Origin: Acidimicrobiales bacterium
GTDB lineage: Bacteria; Actinomycetota; Acidimicrobiia; Acidimicrobiales; Acidimicrobilacustridaceae
DNA length: 64,000 bases
Reading direction: 5' to 3'
NCBI GenBank assembly: GCA_025455885.1
Contig: JALOLR010000001.1
Location: 133,441-197,440, forward strand
The notes beneath the pieces were generated by a model that had not been told where the DNA came from, did not search any database, and saw nothing but the letters and a program-made list of their open reading frames with translations. The number at the start of each line of letters is the position of its first letter. Within the stretch, counting starts at the first letter, position 1. This document shows, in pieces, positions 10,398 to 21,383 of the stretch. A program made the translations under genes and the position numbers.

Positions 10398-11228
10398 ATG
10401 GAGCAACTCGAGGGCAAGGTCGTCGTGGTCACCGGCGGGGCGAGCGGGATCGGGCTGGCCGTGGCCCGCCACTTCGCCGCCGAGGGCGCCCGGCTGGTGC
10501 TGGCCGACATCGAGGGGCCGGCGCTGGCCGAGGCCGCGGCCTCGTTCCCGGCCGGTACGGAGGTCGTCACCTCGGTGACCGACGTCGCCTCGGGCGCCGA
10601 GGTGGAGGCGCTGCGCGACCGGGCCCTCGACGCCTTCGGGGCGGTCCACGTGGTCTGCAACAACGCGGGGGTCGGCGGGGGCGGACCGATGCAGGACGTG
10701 TCGGTGGCCGACTGGGAGTGGGTGCTCGGCGTCAACCTGTGGGGCGTCATCCACGGTGTGCGCACCTTCCTGCCGCTGCTGCTGGAGCAGGGGGAGGGGC
10801 ACATCGTGAACACCGCGTCGGTGGCCGGGCTGTTCGCCGCGCCGTACATGGGGCCCTACAACGTGTCGAAGTACGGCGTGGTGGCCCTGTCGGAGACCCT
10901 CGCCGTCGAGCTGGCCATGGCCTCGTCGCCCGTGGGGGTGTCGGTGCTGTGCCCGTCGTGGGTGAAGACCAACATCGCCACCTCTCGTCGCAACCGCCCC
11001 GCCGACGGCGGTCCTCCCACCTCGCCGGAGGAGGAGGCCGGCATCGCGGCGATCGTCGAGCACTTCCTCACCACCGGGATGGAGGCCGAGGAGGTGGCCG
11101 GGGCCGTGGTCGATGCCGTGCGCACCTCCACCTTCTGGATCCTCACCCACGACGACACGCCCGACGCCGTCCGGCGCCGCACGCAGGCGATCCTCGACCG
11201 CGAGCCCCCCCCGCTGCTGATGCACTGA
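10398..11228 (+). CDS. SDR family NAD(P)-dependent oxidoreductase
   Basis: A 276-residue classical short-chain dehydrogenase. The nucleotide loop is VVVTGGASGIGLA (about residues 9-21), with the acidic ADIEG segment suggesting NAD rather than NADP preference. The structural NNAGVGGGG motif, catalytic Ser in NTASVAGLF and the YNVSKYG (YxxxK) active site (about residue 155) are all present. The C-terminal 60 residues, with EEEAGIAAIVEHFLTTGM, match the SDR group often linked to alcohol or lipid oxidation in actinobacteria. A GGGGGAACG sequence precedes the ATG. The substrate is unknown. Confidence 0.9.
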   Translation: MEQLEGKVVVVTGGASGIGLAVARHFAAEGARLVLADIEGPALAEAAASFPAGTEVVTSVTDVASGAEVEALRDRALDAFGAVHVVCNNAGVGGGGPMQDVSVADWEWVLGVNLWGVIHGVRTFLPLLLEQGEGHIVNTASVAGLFAAPYMGPYNVSKYGVVALSETLAVELAMASSPVGVSVLCPSWVKTNIATSRRNRPADGGPPTSPEEEAGIAAIVEHFLTTGMEAEEVAGAVVDAVRTSTFWILTHDDTPDAVRRRTQAILDREPPPLLMH

Positions 11229-11309
11229 CGCGTCCACGCGATGCCCTGCGCCGGGCGCCCACGCCCATGCGCGAGAGGGTGGGCGCCGATGGCTGTCGCC
11301 CCGCCTCGC

Positions 11310-11315
11310 TAGCGT
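11310..11315 (+). promoter_or_regulatory. -10 box of comF (leaderless)
   Basis: TAGCGT ends 7 nt before the ATG at 11323. It overlaps the alternative in-frame GTG at 11314, which argues against that GTG being the start. Confidence 0.55.
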
Positions 11316-11322
11316 GACGACC

Positions 11323-11925
11323 ATGTGGTTCCCGCAGCGCTGCGCCCGGTGTCAGCTCCCCGGTCGCTCGCCGTGCGCCGTCTGCGCCCGTGAGCTGCGC
11401 CCGGCGCCCCGACTCGACCTCCCGGAAGGCCTCGACTCCCTGGCCGCCCTCGTCGCCTACGACGACCGGTCGCGTCCGCTGGTCGTCGCCGTCAAGTACC
11501 GCAACGCCCGGTCGTCGCTCGCCACGCTGGCCCCGGCGCTGGCCGCGATGCTGCCGGTCCTCGGCCCCGACGCCGCGGTCACCTGGGCCCCCACCACTGC
11601 GGCCCGGCGCCGTCAGCGCGGCTTCGACCAGGCCGAGCTCCTCGCCCGGGCCGTCGGGCGCTCCGGCGGTCGCTCCGGCGGGACCCGCGCCCTGCTGCGC
11701 CGCCTCGACGGCCCCTCCCAGACCGGCCGGTCGGCTCCCGACCGACGGGTCGGCCCCGCGTTCACCGCCGTGGACGAGGTGCCCGACGAGGTCGTCGTCG
11801 TCGACGACGTCTGCACCACCGGGGCCACCCTGGCGGCCGCCGCGGTCGCGCTGCGCGACGCCGGCGCCCGGGTCGTGCACGGGGCCGTCCTCGCCCGCAC
11901 GCCACCCCGGGCGGTGGCGGCGTGA
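11323..11925 (+). CDS. comF: ComF family phosphoribosyltransferase-like protein
   Basis: A 200-residue protein with an N-terminal zinc ribbon (CARCQLPGRSPCAVC, two CxxC pairs at about residues 6-20) and a C-terminal type I PRTase fold carrying the PRPP loop VVVVDDVCTTGATL (about 160-173). ComF proteins support DNA uptake in naturally competent bacteria; in actinobacteria they occur upstream of secA and their role is unclear. WAPTTAARRRQRGFDQAELLA is the other family-specific block. The ATG at 11323 is chosen over the GTG at 11314 because a TAGCGT -10 box covers the latter. The stop overlaps the GTG of the next gene. Confidence 0.88.
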   Translation: MWFPQRCARCQLPGRSPCAVCARELRPAPRLDLPEGLDSLAALVAYDDRSRPLVVAVKYRNARSSLATLAPALAAMLPVLGPDAAVTWAPTTAARRRQRGFDQAELLARAVGRSGGRSGGTRALLRRLDGPSQTGRSAPDRRVGPAFTAVDEVPDEVVVVDDVCTTGATLAAAAVALRDAGARVVHGAVLARTPPRAVAA

Positions 11926-12350
11926 CCGACGCGCCGGGCTTCGCCGGTGTCGAGCGCCGTTGGGGCGACGACGCGATCCAGGTGGTCGTCGCCGAGGACG
12001 AGTCCCTCCTGCGTCGCCAGCTCGTCCTCGCCCTCGAGCGCCACCCCCGCATCGAGGTGACGGCCGAGGCCGTCGACCTCGTCACCGTCACCGCCGTCAT
12101 CGACCACCTCCCTCCCCACGTGGTGGTGCTCGACGCCCGCCTGCCGCCCGACGGGGCCGCCGCGGCCGTCGCCGCGCTCCGGGCCCGCCACCCCGCACTG
12201 GGCGTCGTGGTGATCATCGACCGGGCCGGCGTCGTGCCCGACGTCCCCAGGGCGACGCTGCTGAGCCGCCAGGACGTCCCCGACCGCCTCGGCGACGCCG
12301 TCGCGGCGGTCGCCGGGGGCGACACGCCCGACGGGGCGGCCCCCGGCTGA
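11922..12350 (+). CDS. Stand-alone degenerate response-regulator receiver protein
   Basis: A 142-residue single receiver-like domain without an output domain. The acidic pair (AEDESLL, about residues 25-31) and the phospho-acceptor Asp in [12 protein letters not shown] (about 69) are present. The switch Thr/Ser expected after strand 4 is replaced (VVVIIDRAG), and the invariant Lys after strand 5 is missing ([11 protein letters not shown]). It may therefore be constitutively in one state or act as a scaffold. GTG start overlaps the comF stop (GTGA). It occupies the position where ribosome hibernation factor hpf is usually found between comF and secA in actinobacteria; no hpf is visible here. 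Confidence 0.65.
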   Translation: MTDAPGFAGVERRWGDDAIQVVVAEDESLLRRQLVLALERHPRIEVTAEAVDLVTVTAVIDHLPPHVVVLDARLPPDGAAAAVAALRARHPALGVVVIIDRAGVVPDVPRATLLSRQDVPDRLGDAVAAVAGGDTPDGAAPG

Positions 12351-12431
12351 CGCCCGGCGGTCCGGCGGACCCGCCCCACCGGCGCGGTCAGGGGCCGGCC
12401 GGGGCCGGTTCCCCCGGCCAGGGGCCGTCGG

Positions 12432-12437
12432 TACACT
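12432..12437 (+). promoter_or_regulatory. Probable -10 box of secA
   Basis: TACACT lies 10 nt before the secA ATG, giving a transcript with little or no leader. Confidence 0.4.
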
Positions 12438-12447
12438 CGTCCTTCCC

Positions 12448-15177
<2,730 letters not shown>

Positions 15178-15193
15178 GGCTGGCCACTCCACC

Positions 15194-16309
15194 ATGAGGG
15201 ACTTCTCCGACGATCTCACCGCGCTCCGCCGTCGCCTCGACGAGGCCGCGGTCTACCTCCGGGTGGACGAGCTGTCGGCCTCGCGACCCCAGCTCGAGGT
15301 GGAGGCCACCCGGCCCGACCTCTGGGACGACCCCGACCGGGCCCGCACGGTCACCGGCGAGCTCTCGGCGGTGGTGGAGGACCTCGAGCTCTTCGAGGGG
15401 CTGGCCGGTCGGATCGACGACGCCGAGACGCTCTTCGAGCTCGGCCGCGAGGAGGGCGACGACTCCGTCGAGGCCGAGGTCGAGGCGGGGATCGCCGGGT
15501 TGATCGCCGACTTCGACGAGCTCGAGCTGCGGGCGCTGTTCACCGGCGAGCACGACGACGCCGACGCCATCTGCGAGCTGCAGTCCGGGGAGGGGGGCGC
15601 CGACGCCCAGGACTGGGCCGAGATGCTGTTGCGCATGTACCTGCGCTGGTCCGAGCGGAGGGGGTTCGACGTCGAGCTGACCGAGGCCTCCGACGGCTCC
15701 GAGGCCGGGATCTCCTCGGCCACGTTCCTGGTCAAGGGCCGCCATGCCTACGGGCGGCTGCGCTCGGAGCACGGTGTGCACCGTCTGGTGCGCATCTCGC
15801 CCTTCAACGCCCAGGGCAAGCGCCAGACCGCGTTCGCGGCGCTGAAGGTGACGCCGTTCCTCGACGACGTCCCCGATGTCGAGATCGACGAGAAGGACCT
15901 CCGCATCGACACGTACCGGTCGTCGGGCGCAGGCGGCCAGCACGTCAACGTCACCGACTCGGCGGTGCGGATCACCCACCTCCCGACCGGGGTGGTCACC
16001 TCGTGCCAGAACGAGCGCAGCCAGCACCAGAACAAGGACCGGGCCATGCAGATGCTGCGGGCCAAGCTCGCCGAGCTGCAACGCGAGCAGCGTGAGTCCG
16101 AGCTGGCCGACATCCGGGGCGAGCAGCGGTCGGTGGGGTTCGGCAGCCAGATCCGGTCGTACGTCCTGCAGCCGTACCAGATGGTGAAGGACCTGCGCTC
16201 GGGCCACGAGTCCGGCAACGTCGAGGCGGTGCTCGACGGAGGGCTCGACGAGTTCATGGAGGCCTTCCTGCGCTGGGAGCGCAGCTCGGCCGCCGCCCCC
16301 GCCGAGTGA
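15194..16309 (+). CDS. prfB: Peptide chain release factor 2
   Basis: A 371-residue class I release factor reading UAA and UGA. The codon-recognition tripeptide is SPF (in [17 protein letters not shown], about residue 201), which distinguishes RF2 from RF1, and the GGQ loop that triggers peptidyl-tRNA hydrolysis is in [16 protein letters not shown] (about 247-249). The reading frame is continuous from the ATG; the programmed +1 frameshift and in-frame UGA found in many prfB genes are absent. It sits between secA and ftsEX, a conserved arrangement. Confidence 0.97.
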   Translation: MRDFSDDLTALRRRLDEAAVYLRVDELSASRPQLEVEATRPDLWDDPDRARTVTGELSAVVEDLELFEGLAGRIDDAETLFELGREEGDDSVEAEVEAGIAGLIADFDELELRALFTGEHDDADAICELQSGEGGADAQDWAEMLLRMYLRWSERRGFDVELTEASDGSEAGISSATFLVKGRHAYGRLRSEHGVHRLVRISPFNAQGKRQTAFAALKVTPFLDDVPDVEIDEKDLRIDTYRSSGAGGQHVNVTDSAVRITHLPTGVVTSCQNERSQHQNKDRAMQMLRAKLAELQREQRESELADIRGEQRSVGFGSQIRSYVLQPYQMVKDLRSGHESGNVEAVLDGGLDEFMEAFLRWERSSAAAPAE

Positions 16310-16427
16310 GCGCGGTCGACCGCGGCCCGCTCGCGGGTACCCCCGGGGGATGCCGCGGATCGGGCCCGTGGGCCGTCTACCCTCGAACCCGGCGCGCGAT
16401 CCCCCTGCCCGGCGTGCCCTGCACCTC

Positions 16428-17105
16428 ATGATCAAGCTCGAGAACGTCACCAAGACCTACAAGACCTCCACCGTGGCCCTGCGCGAGGCCAACGTGGAGA
16501 TCAACAAGGGCGAGTTCGTCTTCCTCGTGGGGGCCTCCGGGTCCGGCAAGTCGACCTTCATCCGCCTCCTCAACAAGGAGGAGACCCCGGAGACCGGCCA
16601 CATCTTCGTGGCCGGCAAGGACATCGGCGAGCTGTCGAGCTGGAAGGTGCCGTTCCTGCGCCGCAACATCGGCTGCGTCTTCCAGGACTTCAAGCTGCTC
16701 ACCAACAAGACGGTGTACGAGAACGTGGCCTTCGCCCTGGAGGTGATCGGCCGGCCCCGCAGCGTCATCCAGACCCAGGTCCCGGCGATCCTCGACCTCG
16801 TCGGGCTCGGCCACAAGGCGGCGAGCTTCCCCGACGAGCTGTCCGGCGGCGAGCAGCAGCGGGTCTCCATCGCCCGGGCGTTCGTCAACCGGCCGCTGAT
16901 CCTGCTGGCCGACGAGCCCACCGGCAACCTCGACCCGGCCACGTCGGTGGGCATCATGCGCCTCCTCGACCGGATCAACAAGACCGGCACGACGGTCGTC
17001 ATGGCCACCCACGACCGGGGCATCGTCGACACCATGCGTCGTCGGGTGATCGAGATCGACCGCGGGTCGATCGTCCGCGACCAGGCCCGCGGCGTCTACG
17101 AGTAG
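16428..17105 (+). CDS. ftsE: Cell division ATP-binding protein FtsE
   Basis: A 225-residue ABC ATPase that, with FtsX, controls peptidoglycan hydrolases at the septum. Motifs: Walker [10 protein letters not shown] (about residues 36-44), Q-loop VFQDFKLL (about 86), signature ELSGGEQQR (about 138), Walker [12 protein letters not shown] (about 157) and the switch His in MATHDRGIV. Start is the ATG at 16428 ([11 protein letters not shown]), matching other FtsE proteins; the upstream in-frame codons are not family-like. A TACCCT (16378-16383) may be the -10 box, giving a leader of roughly 40 nt. ftsX follows at 17 nt. Confidence 0.97.
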   Translation: MIKLENVTKTYKTSTVALREANVEINKGEFVFLVGASGSGKSTFIRLLNKEETPETGHIFVAGKDIGELSSWKVPFLRRNIGCVFQDFKLLTNKTVYENVAFALEVIGRPRSVIQTQVPAILDLVGLGHKAASFPDELSGGEQQRVSIARAFVNRPLILLADEPTGNLDPATSVGIMRLLDRINKTGTTVVMATHDRGIVDTMRRRVIEIDRGSIVRDQARGVYE

Positions 17106-17122
17106 GGAACGGACCCACAGCG

Positions 17123-18013
17123 ATGAAGCTCGACTACGTCCTCCGGGAGACCAGCTCCAACCTCGGCCGCAACTTCACCATCACCCTCGCGTCGGTGATG
17201 ACCGTCGCGGTGTCCCTGGCACTGGTGGGTGCGTCGCTGATGCTGCGCACCGGGGTCGAGAACGCCACCCAGCGCTGGCAGGGGGGCATCGAGTTCGTGG
17301 TGTTCCTGCGCCCGGACGCCTCCGCCGATCAGATCGCGGCGATCGCCCGCGATCTCGAGGACAGCCCGGACGTTGCCGACATCGAGTTCGTCGACAAGGA
17401 GGCGGCCTTCGAGGAGTTCAAGGTCCTCTTCTCCGATTCCCCGGAGATGGTGACCAGCGTCCAGCCCGAGGACCTCCCGCCGTCGTTCCGGGTGGAGCCG
17501 GTCGACAAGGACGTCCTGGCCGTGGAGGCGCTCGGCTCGCAGTTCGCCGACAAGTCCGGGGTCGACAGCGTGGTCTTCGCCTCCGAGACGATCCGGCTCA
17601 TCCAGCAGCTCTCCAGCCGTCTCACCGTCGGCATCTTCGTCATCGCCGCGTTCCTCCTCGGCGCTGCCGGGCTCCTGATCCTCAACACCATCCGCATGGC
17701 CATGTTCGCCCGGCGCCGCGAGATCGAGGTCATGAAGCTGGTGGGGGCCACCAACTGGTTCATCCGCGTGCCGTTCATGCTGGAGGGGCTCGTCCAGGGG
17801 GTGCTCGGGGCGTTGGCCGCCATCCTGGCGCTGGCGGTGTTCAAGCCGTTCTTCCAGGAGTGGTTGCCCAACCCCGAGGACTTCCCGCTCGTGAGCGGGT
17901 TCCTCGTGAGCGGCGGTGAGCTCGCCGCCATCTTCGTGCTCCTGGGCGTGGTCGGCATCCTCATCGGCGCCGTCGGCGCGGGCATCGCCGTCACCCGCTT
18001 CCTCGACGTCTAG
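17123..18013 (+). CDS. ftsX: Cell division protein FtsX
   Basis: A 296-residue permease-like partner of FtsE with the usual four membrane helices (about residues 22-44, 172-193, 222-243 and 268-290). The large extracytoplasmic domain between helices 1 and 2 contacts hydrolase activators such as RipC. The MKLDYVLRETSSNLGRN start is typical. It ends the secA-prfB-ftsE-ftsX run; the smpB gene that often follows ftsX is instead about 40 kb away at 58.3 kb. Confidence 0.95.
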   Translation: MKLDYVLRETSSNLGRNFTITLASVMTVAVSLALVGASLMLRTGVENATQRWQGGIEFVVFLRPDASADQIAAIARDLEDSPDVADIEFVDKEAAFEEFKVLFSDSPEMVTSVQPEDLPPSFRVEPVDKDVLAVEALGSQFADKSGVDSVVFASETIRLIQQLSSRLTVGIFVIAAFLLGAAGLLILNTIRMAMFARRREIEVMKLVGATNWFIRVPFMLEGLVQGVLGALAAILALAVFKPFFQEWLPNPEDFPLVSGFLVSGGELAAIFVLLGVVGILIGAVGAGIAVTRFLDV

Positions 18014-18028
18014 CGCCGGGCCCGGCGC
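18013..18028. terminator. Palindrome between convergent ftsX and carbonic anhydrase genes
   Basis: A perfect 16-bp GC palindrome (GCGCCGGG then CCCGGCGC) begins at the last base of the ftsX stop codon. Its place between convergent genes suggests a bidirectional terminator. No U-tract follows. Confidence 0.4.
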
Positions 18029-18050
18029 CCGGACCTCGCGACGGATCCCG

Positions 18051-18572
18051 TCAGGGCACGGCGACGCCCACCTCGCGGACCAGGCGGGGGTCGACCGTGC
18101 CCGTGCGCACGTCGTACACGAAGCCGCCGATCACGGTGCCGGGGGGCAGGAACGGGCAGTGGGCCAGCGCCTCGACGTCGTCGAGGATGGCCTGGTCGGG
18201 GTCGGCGATGAGGTGGAAGTCGAGCTCGACCGGGTCGTTCCCGGTCCGCTCGATGACGTGTCGGCGCAGGGACCCCAGCTCGATCTTCGCCGCCCCGCAG
18301 TCGGTGTGGTGGACGACGGCGATGCGGGTGACCCCGAGCTGGATCGTGGACTTCACCAGCGAGCGGATGACGTCGTCGGTGACCCGGGCGCCGGCGTTGC
18401 GCAGGACGTGGGCCTCGCCGGGGTGCAGGCCGAAGGCCCGGTAGTCGTCGATCCGGGCGTCCATGCACGTCACCACGGCCAACTGGTGGGCCGGCGGGGC
18501 CTCGAGGGCGCCGTCCTCGAAGTGGGACGCGTGGGTGGCGTTGGCCCCGACGAGGTCGGCGAAGCGGTGCAT
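18051..18572 (-). CDS. Beta-class carbonic anhydrase
   Basis: A 173-residue zinc enzyme interconverting CO2 and bicarbonate. The ligand and catalytic set is complete: Cys36 with the Asp38/Arg40 dyad in VTCMDARID, and His89/Cys92 in VVHHTDCGAA. Length matches the short clade of actinobacterial beta-CAs. The ATG at 18572 has a TAGCAT -10 box 6 nt upstream. Convergent with ftsX and divergent from the AI-2E family transporter gene. Confidence 0.93.
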   Translation of the reverse strand: MHRFADLVGANATHASHFEDGALEAPPAHQLAVVTCMDARIDDYRAFGLHPGEAHVLRNAGARVTDDVIRSLVKSTIQLGVTRIAVVHHTDCGAAKIELGSLRRHVIERTGNDPVELDFHLIADPDQAILDDVEALAHCPFLPPGTVIGGFVYDVRTGTVDPRLVREVGVAVP

Positions 18573-18578
18573 GCCCCG

Positions 18579-18584
18579 ATGCTA
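18579..18584 (-). promoter_or_regulatory. -10 box of carbonic anhydrase gene (leaderless)
   Basis: TAGCAT on the minus strand ends 6 nt before the ATG. Confidence 0.5.
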
Positions 18585-18708
18585 GGTGCCGCTCGGCGGG
18601 ACCGGGCCAGGAGGCCCCGCCGGGAAGGGAACCGGTGGGGACCGGCGCCGCCGGGCGATCCGGGGAGGGATCCGCGCCCCGTGGGCCCCGGCATGGCACC
18701 GTCGGACC

Positions 18709-19953
18709 ATGTCCGCCGAGGGGAGGTCCCCCGATGACGACGCCGGCGCGTCGGGCGCTGGTGTGCCGGGCCCGTCGGTGGCCGACCGCCTGAGCGCCGA
18801 CGCCGTCGAGCCCCGTGACGTGATGCCCCGCTGGGTGCCCAGGGCGATCGCCCTGTTCTTCGCGGGCGTCGTGGGGTTGGCGGTGGCGTCGTGGCTGTTG
18901 GGCCAGCTCCGCGAGCTGATCGTCACGCTCCTGATCGCGGTGTTCATCTCCTTCGCCCTCGAACCGGCCGTCAACCGCCTGGCCGCCCGAGGGTGGCGCC
19001 GCGGGGTGGCCACCGCCTTCGTGTTCGGGGTCTTCCTCGTCGTCGTCCTGGTCTTCGTCGGGGCCCTGGCCAGGCTCCTCGCCGACGAGGTGTCGAACCT
19101 CGTCGACGCCTCGCCGGGCTACCTGCAGGACCTCGAGAACTGGGTGAACTCGACCTTCGACCTGCAGGTCTCCGGCGCGGACCTCCGGGCTCAGCTCACC
19201 GACGCCGACGGGCCCATCCGCTCGTTCGCCACCCAGGCGGCGGGCAACGCCCTCGGCATCAGCGCCAGCGTGCTCGGAATCGTCTTCCGGCTGCTCACCG
19301 TCGCGCTCTTCGTCTTCTACATGGTCGCCGACGGGCCCCGTCTGCGGCGCCTCATCTGCTCGTTCCTGCGTCCCGACCGGCAGCGCCGGGTGGTCGAGAC
19401 GTGGGAGATCGCCATGGACAAGACGGGGGGCTACATCTACAGCCGCGGCCTCCTCGCCCTCATCTCGGGTGTCTCGCACTGGGTCGCGTTCGAGATCATC
19501 GGTGTGCCCTACGCCGTCGCGCTGGCCGTCTTCGTCGGCGTGGTCTCGCAGTTCGTGCCGGTGATCGGGACCTACCTGGCCGGCGCGTTCCCCGCGCTCA
19601 TCGCGCTCGCCAACGACCCGGTCGACGCCCTCTGGGTGCTCGGCGTCGTGGTCGTCTACCAACAGGTCGAGAACTACCTGCTCGCCCCGCGGGTCACGGC
19701 GAGGACGATGGACCTCCACCCGGCCGTCGCCTTCGGGTCGGTGCTCGTGGGGATCAGCCTGCTCGGCGGCGTGGGTGCCCTTCTGGCCCTGCCGTTCAGC
19801 GCCGTGGTCCAGGCTCTCGGGTCGACCTACGTCGAGCGCCACCCGGTGATCGAGTCGGCGATGACCGCGGCACCGGAGGCCGGCGACCGTCCCCCCCGGC
19901 GGTTCCGGATCCGGGCGGCCTGGCGCGACCGCCGGAGCGGTTCTTCTCCGTAG
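18709..19953 (+). CDS. AI-2E family transporter
   Basis: A 414-residue polytopic membrane protein of the AI-2E/YdiK/PerM family. It has a cytoplasmic Asp/Gly-rich leader (about 1-42), two close N-terminal helices, a soluble central portion (about 125-205) and a C-terminal helix bundle ending around residue 380. Characterised relatives export autoinducer-2 or act as Na+/H+ antiporters; which applies here is unknown. The LFVFYMVADGPRLRRLI and GVVSQFVPVIGTYL segments are family-typical. ATG at 18709 is chosen over upstream in-frame codons, which are low-complexity and antisense to carbonic anhydrase. Its TAG stop is the start of the next gene's -10 box. Confidence 0.85.
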   Translation: MSAEGRSPDDDAGASGAGVPGPSVADRLSADAVEPRDVMPRWVPRAIALFFAGVVGLAVASWLLGQLRELIVTLLIAVFISFALEPAVNRLAARGWRRGVATAFVFGVFLVVVLVFVGALARLLADEVSNLVDASPGYLQDLENWVNSTFDLQVSGADLRAQLTDADGPIRSFATQAAGNALGISASVLGIVFRLLTVALFVFYMVADGPRLRRLICSFLRPDRQRRVVETWEIAMDKTGGYIYSRGLLALISGVSHWVAFEIIGVPYAVALAVFVGVVSQFVPVIGTYLAGAFPALIALANDPVDALWVLGVVVVYQQVENYLLAPRVTARTMDLHPAVAFGSVLVGISLLGGVGALLALPFSAVVQALGSTYVERHPVIESAMTAAPEAGDRPPRRFRIRAAWRDRRSGSSP

Positions 19954-19979
19954 AATGGTGGAAGGACGATTCGTCCTTC
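19951..19979 (+). promoter_or_regulatory. Promoter of Bax-inhibitor-1 gene with 19-bp palindrome
   Basis: TAGAAT (19951-19956) is a near-consensus -10 box that begins with the TAG stop of the AI-2E gene. Five bases later comes a perfect odd palindrome, GAAGGACGA-T-TCGTCCTTC (19961-19979), at or just after the expected transcription start. It could be an operator or a 5' hairpin. Confidence 0.5.
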
Positions 19980-19997
19980 ATCTCGTCAAGGAGCGAC

Positions 19998-20864
19998 ATG
20001 GCCAACCCCGTCCTCAACCCGCAGCGCTTCGAGCAGGAGGGCGCCAGCCGGTCCACCTGGCTCGGCGACCCGCAGACCCAGGCCGGCGGGGCCGGCGACG
20101 ACCTCGGCGGCCGCTTCGGTGCGCCGGGGGCGGTGTCGCCCCCGACCGGCAAGACGATGACCATCGGCGGCACCATGACCGCCACCGGCGTGCTCTTCGC
20201 CCTCATCCTCATCACCGGTGCGTTCGGGTGGATGAGCGTGGACCAGACCACCGAGCAGGTCGTGGACCCGGCCACCGGCCAGACCCAGATCGTCAACACC
20301 ACCTCGTTCCCCGGCTGGCTCCTCCTGGCGTTGTTCGCCGGCCTCGGCCTCGGGCTCGTCACGGCGTTCGTGCCGAAGATCGCCCGCTTCACCGCACCTC
20401 TCTATGCCCTCGCCTACGGCGCGGTGATCGGCGCCGTCTCGGCGGTGTACAACGCCCAGTGGGACGGCATCGTGGTGCAGGCGGTCGCCGCGACCCTGGC
20501 GGTGTTCGGGGTGATGTTCTTCCTCTACGTCACCCGCATCATCAAGGTCACCAAGAAGTACGTGATGGTGGTGGTCGCCGCCACCCTCGGGATCCTCGTC
20601 ATGTACCTGGGGGCGTGGATCGCCTCCCTCTTCGGGGCCGACATCGCCTTCTGGAACGAGCCGTCGGTCCTCGGCATCGGCATCAGCGTCGTCATCGTCG
20701 TGGTGGCCGCCGCCAACCTGGGCATCGACTTCGCGTTCATCGAGGAGGCCTCGAAGTCCGGTGCTCCCAAGTACATGGAGTGGTACGGCGCCTTCGGGAT
20801 CACCGTCACCATGGTCTGGCTCTATCTGGAGATCCTGCGCCTCCTGTCCCTGCTGCGGCAGTGA
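19998..20864 (+). CDS. Bax inhibitor-1/YccA (TMBIM) family membrane protein
   Basis: A 288-residue protein with seven hydrophobic helices between about residues 57 and 285 and a cytoplasmic N-terminal tail of about 50 residues. TMBIM proteins form pH-sensitive calcium leak channels; the bacterial physiological role is unclear. Family features seen are the LYALAYGAVIGAVSAVYN block and the last-helix EWYGAFGITVTMVWLYLEILRL region, including the acidic residues of the closed-state latch. The ATG at 19998 has a good AAGGAG site (19988-19993), unlike most neighbours, in keeping with a real leader after the TAGAAT promoter. Confidence 0.88.
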   Translation: MANPVLNPQRFEQEGASRSTWLGDPQTQAGGAGDDLGGRFGAPGAVSPPTGKTMTIGGTMTATGVLFALILITGAFGWMSVDQTTEQVVDPATGQTQIVNTTSFPGWLLLALFAGLGLGLVTAFVPKIARFTAPLYALAYGAVIGAVSAVYNAQWDGIVVQAVAATLAVFGVMFFLYVTRIIKVTKKYVMVVVAATLGILVMYLGAWIASLFGADIAFWNEPSVLGIGISVVIVVVAAANLGIDFAFIEEASKSGAPKYMEWYGAFGITVTMVWLYLEILRLLSLLRQ

Positions 20865-20905
20865 CGTCGACGGTGGGGGAATGGTTCCGGCCTCCGCCGG
20901 GTTGT

Positions 20906-20921
20906 GTACCCCAGGGGGTAT
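20906..20921 (+). promoter_or_regulatory. CsoR/CstR-type operator over the thioredoxin promoter
   Basis: GTACC-CCAGGG-GGTAT, an inverted repeat with 5-bp arms and 6-bp centre. Its right arm runs into TATCTG (20919-20924), a plausible -10 box for the thioredoxin gene 35 nt downstream. The same 16-bp pattern precedes the rhodanese gene (54928) and the CsoR-family gene (63329). Confidence 0.65.
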
Positions 20922-20958
20922 CTGAGCCCCCGAACGGCTCCCGACCAGGAAGGTAGCG

Positions 20959-21315
20959 ATGGCCACCATCACCCTCACCAAGGACAACTTCGAGCAGACG
21001 CTCGAGGACAACGAGATCGTCATGGTCGACTTCTGGGCATCGTGGTGCGGACCGTGCCGGATGTTCGCGCCCGTGTACGAGAAGGTCTCCGAGGCGCACC
21101 CCGGCGTGGTGTTCGCCAAGGTCGACACCGAGGCCGAGCAGGAGCTGGCGGCCACCTTCCGGATCCAGTCCATCCCGACCCTGATGGCCATCCGTGATCG
21201 TGTCGTGCTCTACAGCCAGCCCGGCGCCCTCCCCGAGGCGGCGCTGGAGGACATCGTCGGCCAGGTCGAGCAGCTCGACATGGACGAGGTCCGCCGGGAG
21301 ATCGCCCAGGCCTGA
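20959..21315 (+). CDS. Thioredoxin
   Basis: A 118-residue cytoplasmic thioredoxin with the canonical active site WCGPC (Cys30, Cys33), the cis-Pro in SIPTLMAI and the buried Asp of the fold. It lacks a signal peptide, so it acts in the cytosol, reducing disulfides or persulfides. The ATG has a GGAAGG site upstream. The promoter carries a CsoR/CstR-type operator identical in spacing to those of the rhodanese lipoprotein and the repressor in this window, suggesting sulfur- or metal-stress control rather than housekeeping expression. Confidence 0.93.
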   Translation: MATITLTKDNFEQTLEDNEIVMVDFWASWCGPCRMFAPVYEKVSEAHPGVVFAKVDTEAEQELAATFRIQSIPTLMAIRDRVVLYSQPGALPEAALEDIVGQVEQLDMDEVRREIAQA

Positions 21316-21383
21316 CCGCGACCGGCCGCCGGTCCCGCCGCGACCGGCGGGACGGGCGGCCGGGCCGTGCCATCATCGGCGTC

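Noticed and set aside
12400-12447. A missed hpf gene before secA
   Set aside because: Only 97 nt separate the receiver gene from secA, too short for the gene.
15194-16309. Programmed frameshift in prfB
   Set aside because: The frame is continuous from the ATG with no in-frame TGA near codon 25.
16337-16353. Fourth CsoR/CstR-like site upstream of ftsE (GTACC-CCCGGG-GGATG)
   Set aside because: The right arm is GGATG rather than GGTAT and no -10 box is embedded, so it is a GC-rich near-match.
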